DNA from: Terebella lapidaria
Lineage: Eukaryota > Annelida > Polychaeta > Terebellida > Terebellidae
NCBI GenBank assembly: GCA_949152475.1
Contig: OX424559.1
Location: 32,469,119 to 32,533,118, forward strand
Direction of reading: 5' to 3'
DNA: 64,000 nucleotides
Positions within the stretch are counted from its first letter, which is position 1, and every line of letters begins with the position of its first letter. Positions 35,712 to 47,700 of this stretch are shown in pieces. A program made the position numbers and the translations under genes. The notes beneath the pieces are model-generated. The model was not told where the DNA came from. It saw only the letters and a list, made by a program, of their open reading frames with translations, and did not search any database.

Positions 35712-38700
35712 ATGGCGGATGACCACGAGTTATCATCACCCGCGTCTTCAAATAAACGAAAAATAACTAGAAAAGCCAACTACAGTGAGGGCGAGATAGA
35801 GATCCTGATTGACGACGTTACTCGGCATAAAGATATTTTGTTTTCTAAGCAATCTACAGTTATCACAAACCAAAAGAAGGACCAAATATGGAGTTGCATC
35901 ACCCGCAAAATAAATGCGATATCTAAAACACAGAGGACGGACAGTGAGATCCGAAAAAAATGGTCGGATATACAAAGCAGGACCAAGCAAGACGAGTCCC
36001 AGAGGCGAAAGCATATGCAGGGTACCGGCGGGGGGAAGAAAATGAGGGACGCCACCCCAATGGAAATGAAAGTTTTGGGAGTTATTGGTACGCCGTAAAA
36101 GCGTGTTTTTTTTAGGTGTTTGCGTGTTTGACGGGGGGGGGGGGGGTGAGGGGGGGGGGGGGGTTATGATCGAGGTTCATTTTCAGACCAATATTTCGTT
36201 TTCGCTTGACGTATATAGTTACCATGGTAATACTACATATACACTGGTAGATGGTTGGAAGCAAGGAAATGGGTTGTCGCACATTTACACATTTATTAGC
36301 AGTAACGCGTGTCAAACCTGGTCGAAGTCCAATCCTGTTGTATTATAGAAATAAAGATTAGTACCTACATCTTCTCCAACACGCTGAATGAACAATTGAT
36401 ATTCATACATGTACAGCGAAACAATTTAGAATATGTTCACGGAAACATAGCACCAAGGGTGCGGGCAAGGGTGTTGTATCTTACCGGCAGATCATGACAA
36501 TTGCCCAGAGTATTGATTTTCAAAAATATAAATTGTTACACTGATCTTCAACTCTATTGTCTAAACATGTTCGTAAATGTTGCCGAACACACATTTTCTG
36601 TATGGTGTATAATACGAGATCAAATATATTCACAGACCGTCGATTCACAGGCAACAAAACTTAGACACATCACAGAGGTACATAGGGAGTATTAGACGTG
36701 GAATCAAAATGCATAAGTATCTTATGCATTTTGAAGAAATTTGTCTGAATGGGGGGCTGCCAAAGACAAAAATCATATTATTTTACGAAAAAAAGGTCGT
36801 TTTGACCTTCCAAGGTCATTGAAGGTCAAATTCAAAGTCACCATTCAAACCGCAATATATGATTTCCCATTTGAATGTGAGAATGATTAGACTATCTTGA
36901 AGTGGTTTTGGAGTTTACTCCGCAGAGCTCCCATTATGAAAGAAAAATAGGGTGAAATGTTCAAACAATTTTTCAAAGGCCCAAAAAAAGGAAAGGGCTC
37001 AAAACGAATAGTGACTTGATTTTGGACAATTTTTTTTTGCCTACGCGTCAAAAATTCAACATGGCCGCCACACGCAGACCGGCGATTCAAGGGCAACTAA
37101 TCTTATACACATCATAGAGGTACATGAAGGGCATGTTTTAACAAAAATCTCAAAACTAGTCGGACAATTTTTGAGACAATGGCTATCAAAGTCCAAAATG
37201 GCCGCCAAATCGGCAAAAACGATTTAATAAAAAATGAAAAAAAAAAATTCTCAGGGTATTAGCCCAAACAAACAATATTCAGGAATAAATTATTAAGGCA
37301 AAAAAAGTTATTAGCCGGACGGACGGACGGACGGACGGACGACGGACGAAAAACCACGATAATAGCTTATCGATCCAAATGGGCCGGTAAGGTTAAAATA
37401 TATGGATGATTTTTAGGTTACTGGACCTATGGTCTGATAACCTGTTGCCATGGCGTTGCGTCTGTCGTCCGTCCGTCCGTCGTCCTCCGTAAACAATTTT
37501 AAGTTTACGGTCGAATATTTCTGAAATTTTGCACAAAAATGCCTAAAAATATTCCAAGAAGGAGGTATTGTAACGGATCTGGGGGTCAACCGGAGTTGAC
37601 GGAAAATTCGGGCTACTGCTACACGGTTAATACGGCTAGAAGTCTCTGAGGATTGGTAGCGTGGTCTGGAATGGACCTCCAACCGTTTCCGACTGCAATC
37701 TGCAACTGCACCTGAAATTTAGATTCCGGTTGTGTTTCCGCTTCCGCTACTGCAACTGCTCCGTCAGGTACCGTCTCTGCAACTGCTCCGTCGTTTCCGT
37801 CTCTGCAACTGCCCCGTTTATTCCGTCTCTGCAACTGCTCCGTCAAGTACCGTCTCTGCAACTGCTCCGTCGTTTCCGTCGCCGCTACTGCTCCGTCAGG
37901 TACCCTCTCTGCAACTGCTCCGTTGATTCCGTCTCCATCTTCTTCTCTGATGATCTGGGTTCTGGATCACCCTCAGACGTTATCAGCTTTATCTTAACCG
38001 ACTACTAACTTGTATATCTTTTCTCCGTATTACTCTCGTTACCGGTTACCATTACTTTTATCATTCTTCAAATTTCTTCAGGAACACGGAAAAATAACCC
38101 GGATGATGTTTTCAAGTGTATTTTCTAAGTGTACAGTCGGAAGACAAAATTTAATCATATGCATGACCTAAGCCGGAGCCCGGGAGTACTCTGCTCTGGG
38201 AGAAGGGTCTGAACAGGTCAACGTCAGGACACCAACTCCCGTGATCCTCGCCGGAGCGAGGGCTTTTATAGACCTTAGACCCAGTGTCACATGACCAACC
38301 GATTGTGATGTCACAGACAGACAAAACATTGATTTTTCCGGAATTTCCAAAAACATGTTAGAACCAATCAGTGGCTGCCACGTCACCTTTTAAACCGAAA
38401 ATGAGGCTGATCACATGACCTTCCGAAATTACGTAGTTTGACGTTTTTGTACTCCGGGGTCTTCGGCTCAACCGTGAGGGTGTCCGGCGGTTCCGTCTCA
38501 ACCGTCTAAAAAAATTTTTAAGTTCTAAGCCGGAACACCTCTCTAATACTACCAATATGAAACCGTATGAACTGTTAAACACATATACATTTTAATGAAC
38601 TGTTATTCAACCGTAATATCACGAAATAACGTACGAAATACCTTGACGAAAGATTGGGAACACCCAAAATCCTTTAAAGTTTTTATTTTTAATTTTATTT

Positions 38701-41700
38701 TCGCATTCCCTTCAAAATGGCGGCCATTTTTGACGAAAAATGGCCAATTTTGGACTTTGACGGTCATTTTCTCCAAATCCGTTCAGTAAATTTTTCTGAT
38801 TGATGCCGAACACTCCTCATATGTATTCCTGTGACGGGTATAAGTTTCGTTGCCCTTGATTCGCTCGAAATGGGCCATTTTGGCCCAAACTCATCCCAAA
38901 TGGGACTTTCTCATGTTAAATTCTCCTATGCTTTATAATGGGACACATTTCTCTGAATATCTCACTTCATATTGAGATTAGTACGGTGGCCCTATGCTGC
39001 CAAAAATATGAACCAGAAATATGAACCAATCCGCCAAGTTTGAATTCCAGAAAGAGTTACCGCCCAGTTTGTAAACCAATGCGCCCAGTTTGTAAACCAA
39101 TCCGCCAAGTTTGAACTCAAAATAATAGTTTTCAGCGAGTTTGTTAACCATTACGCCAAATTTTTATCACAGGCGGAAACGTTTTTAGCATGGCGGAAAC
39201 CTTCTTAGGATGGCACAAACCTTTCTAGCATGGAATAAACATTTCTAGCACGGCACAAACCTTTTTAGCAAGGCACAAACCTTTCTAGCACGGCACAAAC
39301 CTTTCTAGCATGGAAATACCCTTTCTAGCATGGCGGAAACGTTTATAGCAAGGCAGAAAACTTCTTAGCAAGGTGAAACCTTCTTAGCATGGCAGAAACT
39401 TTTTGGCACGGCATAATCCTTTTTAACACGGCACGAACCTTTTTAGCATGGCACAAACCTTTCTAGCACGGCACAAACCTTTATAGCATGAAATTAACCT
39501 TTCTAGCATGGCGAGAACGTTTGTAGCATGGCAGGAACATTCTTAGCATGGAGAAAACCTTTCTAGCATGGCAGACACTTTTTATCATGGCATAAACCTT
39601 TTTAGCATGGCACAAACCTTTTTAGCATTGCATAAACCTTTCTAAAGTGAGAATTTTGAACGGCCGAATTCTCACTTCTCAAAACTGTCTGAACAGATAT
39701 ATTCAAAAGATTGCCTTCATATACATCTGTGACATATGGAAGCCCATAGGTGACATGTGCGGGAAAAAAATTTGGTGTTTTTTCTAGTAAAAACCTTGCA
39801 CGTTCGAACGTAGAAAGGTTTTAGGCTTCCACGTTCACACGTAGAAAGTCCAAAGCTACCACTTTCACACATGGAAACAATATATGCTTTCACGTTCGCA
39901 CATAGAAACTTTAAAATCTATCACGTTCGAAAGTAGAAAGATGTAGGTTTCCACGTTCACACGTAGAAAGTTTCAAAGCTACAGCAGCAGGGACCCTCCT
40001 TTAAGTTTTTTTTGGAAAAACCCATGGTTATATGACGTCACTTCCGGTTTCGGTTTAGGGTTCGTCATAAGGTACCCATAAATGTTTGGAAATCATAATG
40101 TACCCATAAATGTTTGGAAAATCATAACGCACCCATAAATGTCTGGAAAATCATAACGTATCCGTAAATGTTTGGAATATCATAACGTACCTATGAATGT
40201 CTGGAAAATCATAATGTACCCATAAATGTTTGGAAAATCATAACGTACCCATAAATGTCTGGAAAATCATAATGTACCCAAAAATGTTTGTAAAATCATA
40301 ATGTACCCAGAAATGTTTGGAAAATTATGTAAATTTATGCAATATCTTTAAACCTTTTTTCAAATAAACTTTCCTTTTTATTCAAATTATAAGCAGCATA
40401 TTAAAATGAGTCTATGCCATTTTCTAGGTTTTTTTATTTCACAACACACGCCTACTATATATACAATTTCTGCACAATGGACTTTACAGGTACTACTTTT
40501 TTGGATTTTTCACAAATTTGTATTTCTTTGGTTTGCTAAACTACGCATGCGCAATATACAACTGAAGAGTGAACATGGATACCTGCTCTATATGTCTGAA
40601 GAAATTTTCATGAGCCCATGATGTTAGGCGACATATGCTTACCGTACACGATACAACTAAGCTGCAGCAAGTGATGACACTACCGCCGCCACAGCCATTG
40701 CCGCCGCCGCCGCCACAGCCATTGCCGCCGCCGCCGCCGCCGCCGCAGCCATTGCCGCCACCACAGGTATTGCCGCCGCCGCCGCCACAGCCTCAGCCTT
40801 GGCAGCCTCAGCCTCAGGCTTGGCAGCCTCAGCCTCAGCCACAGCCTCAGCCTTGGCAGCCACAGCCTTGGCAGCCTCAGCCTCAGCCTTGGCAGCCACA
40901 GCCTCAGCCTTGGCAGCCACAGCCTTGGCAGCCTCAGCCTTGGCAGCCACAGCCTCAGCCACAGCCCCAGCCTCAGCCTCAGCCTCAGCCACAGCCTCAG
41001 CCTTGGCAGCCACAGCCACAGCCTCAGCCTCAGCCTTGGCAGCCACAGCCACAGCCTCAGCCTCAGCCTTGGCAGCCACAGCCTCAGCCACAGCCTCAGC
41101 GACAGCCTCAGCCTCAGCCTCAGCTACAGCCTCAGCCTTGGCAGCCACAGCCTCAGCCACAGCCTCAGCCTCAGCCACAGCCTCAGCCACAGCCTCAGCC
41201 TCAGCCTCAGCCTCGGCAGCCTCAGCCACAGCCTCAGCCTCAGCCTCGGCAGCCACAGCCTTGGCAGCCACAGCTGAGGCTGTGGCTGCCAAGGCTGAGG
41301 CTGAGGCTGCCGAGGCTGAGGGTGAGGCTGAGGCTGTGGCTGAGGCTGTGGCTGAGGCTGAGGCTGAGGCTGTGGCTGAGGCTGTGGCTGCCAAGGCTGA
41401 GGCTGAGGCTGTGGCTGAGGCTGTGGCTGAGGCTGTGGCTGAGGCTGTGGTTGAGGCTGTGGCTGTGGCTGCCAAGGCTGAGGCTGAGGCTGAGGCTGTG
41501 GCTGTGGCTGCCAAGGCTGAGGCTGAGGCTGAGGCTGTGGCTGTGGCTGCCAAGGCTGAGGCTGTGGCTGAGGCTGTGGCTGAGGCTGTGGCTGCCAAAG
41601 CTGAGGCTGCCAAGGCTGTGGCTGCCAAGGCTGAGGCTGAGGCTGTGGCTGAGGCTGTGGCTGCCAAGGCTGAGGCTGCCAAGGCTGTGGCTGCCAAGGC

Positions 41701-44700
41701 TGAGGCTGTGGCTGAGGCTGAGGCTGCCAAGCCTGAGGCTGAGGCTGCCAAGGCTGAGGCTGTGGCGGCGGCGGCGGCAACGCCTGTGGTGGCGGCAATG
41801 GCTGCGGCGGCGGCGGCGGCGGCAATGGCTGTGGCGGCGGCGGCGGCAATGGCTGTGTCGGCGGTAGTGTCATCACTTGCTGCAGCTTAGTTGTATCGTG
41901 TACGGTAAGCATATGTCGCCTAACATCATGGGCTCATGAAAATTTCTTCAGACATATAGAGCAGGTATCCGTGTTCACTCTTCAGTTGTATATTGCGCAT
42001 GCGTAGTTTAGCAAACCAAAGAAATACAAATTTGTGAAAAATCCAAAAAAGTAGTACCTGTAAAGTCCATTGTGCAGAAATTGTATATATAGTAGACGTG
42101 TGTTGTGAAATAAAAAAACCTAGAAAATGGCATAGACTCATTTTAATATGCTGCTTATAATTTGAATAAAAAGGAAAGTTTATTTGAAAAAATGTTTAAA
42201 AATATTGCAAAAATTAATACATGATTTTCCAAACATTTATGGGTACGTTATGATTTTCCAAACATTTCTGGGAACATAATGATTTTCCAGACATTTATGG
42301 GTGCGTTGTGATTTTTTAGACATTTATGGGTACGTTATGATTTTCCAAACATTTATTTGTACGTTATGATATTCCAGACATTCATGGGTACGTTATGATT
42401 TTCCAAAAAATTACTGGTGCGTTATGATTATTCAAACATTTATGGGTACATTATGATTTCCAAACATTTATGGGTACGTTATGACGAACCCTAAACCGAA
42501 ACCGGAAGTGATGTCATATAACCATGGGTTTTTCCAAAAAAAACTCAAAGGGGGGTCCCTGCTGCTCCCAGTGTGAGATTGTGTGTTTACATTAGCAACG
42601 CAGCAGCGACTTCAACGGCCGAAAAATCGTCACGCTTGAGTGGTTTTCACACACCTCCACATCACGATGCGGTGCTACGGGCCTCCTGGGCTAGAACGCT
42701 CATGCAACAAGCGAGGCAAGGAGGTTATTCTCTGCCAGGGTGACATGATGCTCTGCTTGGAGTGTGAACATGAGAGATTCCCAGAATACTCGCGCCTGTC
42801 CAGGACAAGAGACTCTGAGCGATCATCAAGAGCCTAGTCTACAAACTCGTCCTTGACATCAGATCCTCCAGCCGAGAAACTTGTGGTAAATCTCCCGCCA
42901 ACACGTTCTGAGAGGCACTGCACTGATGACTGCAAACTACAAGGGCAAGGAAAGGGGGGATATGATCCAATGCAGTCTCTGCTTCTCATGGTTTCACCTC
43001 CAGTGTGTCGGCCTGAAGAAATCCAGCGACCCACAGTACTGGCCGTGCCTAGACTGCAGGAAGACGGGAAAGAGACTGCAGGGGATCCAGGAAACAGCAC
43101 GGCAACTCCAGGATAACTATGTACAGTTAACGGATAAATTCAACACCCAAACTGAGCTGTTGAAGGGACTACTTTGTGACATCAAAGATCTACAGTCTCA
43201 GGTCATCACACAGAAGGAACAAAACGATGAGCTCCGTGTCATCCTCAGTACACGTCCCTGGGAGCATCCCAGCCGCCAGCCTGACGTTGAGAGATCACCT
43301 GCTACTGAAAGCATCGCTGAAAGTGACATCGAATTACAGGCATGTTCTCATATCAATAATCTTACTGATCCTGATTCAGCGAGCGATGTCACCCATGGCT
43401 TGTCATCCAACAGTAATGTACTGGAGTCTGATGATGGTAAACAGGTTGTTGCCGTTGTAAGTAATAATGATGATGATTGTATGTCTTGTGAGCTTGAGGA
43501 CCTAGTGCCTTTTTATGGTAAATACTCTAGATGTCTCAAAATAGCACACATAAATATAAATAGTGTACGACATAAATTTGACCCTTTGAGAGAAGCCCTC
43601 GAAAAGGGGCTAATTGATGTACTGTTTATTCAAGAAACCAAATTAGATGACTCATTTCCAAAAGACCAGTTTCATGTCTATGGTTTCAAACATTACCGGT
43701 GTGACTACAAGAATAACTCAGGAGGTATAATGTTTCATATTAGAGATGACATTAATCATAAAAGAAGATATGACCTCGAAAGTAGGTGTAATATTAATTG
43801 TGGAATAGAAATGATTATTATTCAAATAACGATTCATTCTGAGCAATGGTTGTTTATTAGTGTATATAAGAAACCCAAGGTGAATAATGTAACCTTTACA
43901 AGAACAATGGAATCATTATATGTGGAATGCAACTAAGAGTTTTCCAATATGATTATTGTTGGCGACATAAATGTTGATATGCAAAAACGTAATCACTGTC
44001 TATCGGAATTTTGTGAAATTTATGGTCTCAAAAATATTGTTGATAAACCAACTTGCTTTAAAGGTGTCAATCCTACATGCATTGATGTTGTGCTGAGTAA
44101 CCAATATAAACGATTACAAGGAGTCACTGTCTTTGACTCAGGTTTAAGTGATTTTCATCACCTGGTGGCTTTTGCTTCAAAGCTTCATGTCCCGCCCAGG
44201 AAACCTAGAAAAATTATTTACCGGAGTTTCAAGAAATTCAACCAAGATTCATATATTAACGATTTAAATATAGTTCCCTTCCATGTATCGGAGATTTTCG
44301 AAGATGTTGATGATTCATATTGGTTCTGTGAGCAACTTATAAAAAATGTAATAGATGTTCATGCACCTCTCAAGAAGAGGACTATTCGACATGCTCAAGT
44401 TCCCTACATGAATAGTATTTTGCGCAGGGCTATAAACTACAAAAATATGCTGCGAAGAAAATATTATCGCAGCAAGAGTGCCCAAACATGGGAATAGTAT
44501 AGGAAACAAAGAAATTTAGTTGTGAAGCTTCGCAAGAAGTGCATTGCACAGTATATGCGAGACAAATGTGACAAAAATGCTGACAGCAAGTCATTTTGGA
44601 ATATGGTAAAACCCCTAATATCTGATAAATGCAGGGGTGTACATGACGGCATAATACTATGTGAAAGTAATAGTATAATTAATAGTACTGATAATGTGTG

Positions 44701-47700
44701 TGACTTGTTAAATGATTACTACAATAACATTACAGATGGTGATCGAGGCACAGACTCTTTACCTACTCCAGAGCCAGAATTTGGCACAGAGGAATCGGTT
44801 CTCCCCATATGGGAGCGTTATGATCAAAGCGATAGCGTTATGCAAATCAGAAGACATTGCAATAACAATGCTCATTTCAAGTTTGACGAAGTTTCTGTGC
44901 TAGACATCAAGAAACGCTTGAATAAGCTTAATCCAGCAAAAGCCGCTGGGTGGGACCAAATCCCACCCAAATTATTGAAACTGGGTGCAAGTGCATTATG
45001 CTATCCTTTAACATACTTAGTGAATAAGTCAATACATATGTCTGTTTTTCCATCCAGTTTGAAATGTGCTGAGATTGTACCAATTTTCAAGAAAGGGGAT
45101 CCCTTATTGAAAGACAATTACCGACCAGTCAGTATATTGCCAGGTATTTCAAAAATATTTGAAGGAGTGTTATTTGACCAGCTGTCGTCTTTCTTTGATA
45201 TGCAATTCTCACCGTATATTTCAGGGTTTCGTAAAAACCACAGCTGTCAAAATGTTTTGTTTCGATTTATTGAAAATGTTAAAAACAATTTGGATAATGG
45301 TATCGTTGCTGGCGCAATATTGACGGACTTGTCTAAAGCCTTTGATTATCTGCCGCATGACTTGTTGATAGCCAAATTAGGTGCATATGGGGTTGATATT
45401 GATTCATGTTCATTGATGCATAGCTATTTTCAAAATAGATTCCACAGGGTGAAACTGTTTTCAAGTAGGAGTGAGTGGCTTCCACTTACAGTGGGAACCC
45501 CACAAGATTCCATCCTGGGACCATTCTGCTACAATGTCCACTCAAATGATTTGATTTTAGATGTTGCCATGCAATGTGATATTTATAACTATGCTGATGA
45601 TAACACCATTTGTTGTTTTGGTGAAGATATATGTAGTGTAAAAGAAAAGTTGCAAAATGTAATGTCCGCAATGTTGAAATGGTTTAAATCAAACAATATG
45701 AAGGTCAATCTTGACAAGTTTCAGTATATAATATTTGGTAATAATCATTATGAAAATGAATATGTTACATTGGGTGACAATATTGTATATTCACAACCAC
45801 AAGTTAAATTATTAGGGATTCAAATTGACGCTAAATTAAACTTTGACTTTCATATTAAAGATATATGTAGGAAAGTCGGACGGAAATTGAATGTACTGCG
45901 GCGTCTGTCCAAGAATCTTGATGAGAAAAGTAAATTATTATTATTCCACTCATTTATTTTGTCGAACTTTCAATATAGTCTATTATATGGCATTTTTGTA
46001 CTAAAGGGAATGTTCTCAAGATGGAGAAACTTCAGAAGCAGGCATTAAAATATGTTTGTAATGATCACTCATCAAATTATCAGATATTAATGAAACGAGC
46101 CAATTGTTCATCATTATATGTCCAACGGTTACGTGCTATTCTGATTGAAGTATTTAAATGTGTAAACAATTTAGGGCCATCATATCTGAATGAAATGTAT
46201 AGTCTTCAAAATGGTAACTATGATTATCGAGGTATATTGAAACTAACTCAGTGCAAATTTAACAGTATGAAATATGGGTATAATACTTTATTGTATCAAG
46301 GGAGTAAAATCTGGAACAGCATAGACAATGATTTCAATACATTCAAGAATAGACTAAGCAAATGGCAACCAGCACAATGTAATTGTTCCACCTGTATACT
46401 ATGTACGTTGAGTCAAATGTGAATCAATGGTGACCATGTATTGTGTATGTACATTTGTAGGTGCATTTGTTTCTATATTTATGTGATTTGTACGAGCAAG
46501 ATAATTTGACAATTGTGCAAGTGATATAGTGTGCATGATTATAATATGAAGTGTGCACGGACGTAATGTCTATTGATTTATGTGTATGTAATGTGAATGT
46601 ACCTTATCACTTGTATATGCCCATTAGTATATATTTATCTTTCATTGTATATATCATCTATCATTGCTTCATGTCGGTAAATAGCTGTTCACCAGCTAAT
46701 GTTTTACATTGTAAATAACCGACGTTAAATAAAGTTTTATCTTATCTTATCTTAATATCTCACTTAATATGGAGATTAGAGACTAGGAATCGATTGTGGA
46801 CACATAGGAAATGATTTAAACTAATTATTGTGATGACCTTGAATTTCACCTTTGACCTGAATTTCAAGGTCAGAGCACAAAATGGCTAAAATCTCGCTTA
46901 TTATCGACTTTACAGCAATTGCGAACATACAGAAAAAGATATCCTGAATTTGATCTTGAATTTGACCTTGACCTTATTTTCAAGGTCACAGGACAAAATG
47001 GCTAATATCTTGTTTTTTATCGACTTTACAACCTGAGAATATACATGTATGATGGACATACTGGAATTGGTATATATGCCAAATATTCTATTGAATTTGA
47101 TCTTTGACCTCATTTTCATGATCAGAGCACAAAATGGTGTATATCTCGCCTAATATCAACTTTACGGCTTGGTAAGTAGTTGTGCACATATAGGAAATAT
47201 TCTCAAGACCTTGAACTGCGTTCACACGTTCACACGCCGCAACTAACCGGCTAATCACAGATTGATATGTTACAGTTACAGTAGATAACTTATGCTAACG
47301 TTGATAAATATGGACAATCAATGTTCGCTACATGTAATCTCCGTGATCCCGTACAATATTTTTGATTACGAACATTCATCAACGTCCCTAATGAGGCAAA
47401 ATACTGAGTAGCTCCAAGATAAACTTCTATCCAGATCCATGAACATTCTAGTGCAATTTTGACTTTTGTGTTGAGAGCATGCACATCGTGCTGCGTGAAT
47501 ATTGGAACTGTTATGTATGCGTTATGTTTGTACGTATGGCTGTGGAGGGGTCGAAGTTGTACATTATCGAACGAACTTCTGGTAACCTAATTCCATGTTT
47601 ATCTGTATACATATTTAATTTCGTCATTGGGTGTTTTGAATTAGGATCACATTTCGTACACATATTCTCATTGTGCTCACGAAAACTATTTGATGAAACT

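Larger units (their letters stand above)
37418..38992 (+). repeat. Composite repeat, copy split by a 1.1 kb insertion
   Basis: 37418-37569 (starting AGGTTACTGGACCTATGGTC and containing GCACAAAAATGCCTAAAAAT) and about 38660-38960 (CAAAATGGCGGCCATTTTTGACG to CATGTTAAATTCTCC) are together one copy of the repeat that runs uninterrupted on the minus strand at 50785-51257. The tail 38961-38992 (ATATCTCACTTCATATTGAGATTA) is the start of the tandem-array module. Confidence 0.8.
39983..42566. mobile_element. 2.6 kb palindromic foldback element
   Basis: Left arm 39983-41273 and right arm 41280-42566 are inverted copies around a six-base centre (CTGAGG). Reading inward each arm has: AGCAGCAGGGACCC terminus, GGAAAAACCCATGG, a CCGGTTTCGGTTTAGGGTTCG block, about nine roughly 30-bp subterminal repeats (ACCCATAAATGTTTGGAAAA), about 300 bp of unique AT-rich sequence, a short (GCC)n run and a CAGCCT/CAGCCA/TTGGCA minisatellite of about 530 bp. 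Mirror-image ORFs begin MLTVHDTTKLQQVM at 40635 (+) and 41912 (-) and then become Pro/Gln repeats. No transposase is encoded. Termini beginning CAGGGACCC recall hAT elements, but no 8-bp target duplication was found. Confidence 0.93.
42570..46754 (+). mobile_element. CR1-like non-LTR retrotransposon, copy 2 (PHD type)
   Basis: It begins just right of the foldback element and ends in CCGACGTTAAATAAAG and a (TATCT)n tail. The coding order is zinc-finger/PHD region, coiled coil, APE endonuclease, RT, C-terminal domain. It is less decayed than copy 1: most of the body stays in one frame with two nonsense codons and a few frameshifts. Confidence 0.9.

Noticed and set aside
37661-38008. 115-codon Cys/Leu/Arg-rich ORF
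   Set aside because: Follows the 24-bp minisatellite period; no domain.
39171-39655. CRISPR-like array of 20-bp repeats
   Set aside because: Contiguous minisatellite without spacers.
40657-41912. Long alternating Ala/Glu, Pro/Gln and Leu/Arg ORFs on both strands
   Set aside because: All arise from the hexamer/decamer minisatellite of the foldback element, which keeps every frame open; no independent coding signal.
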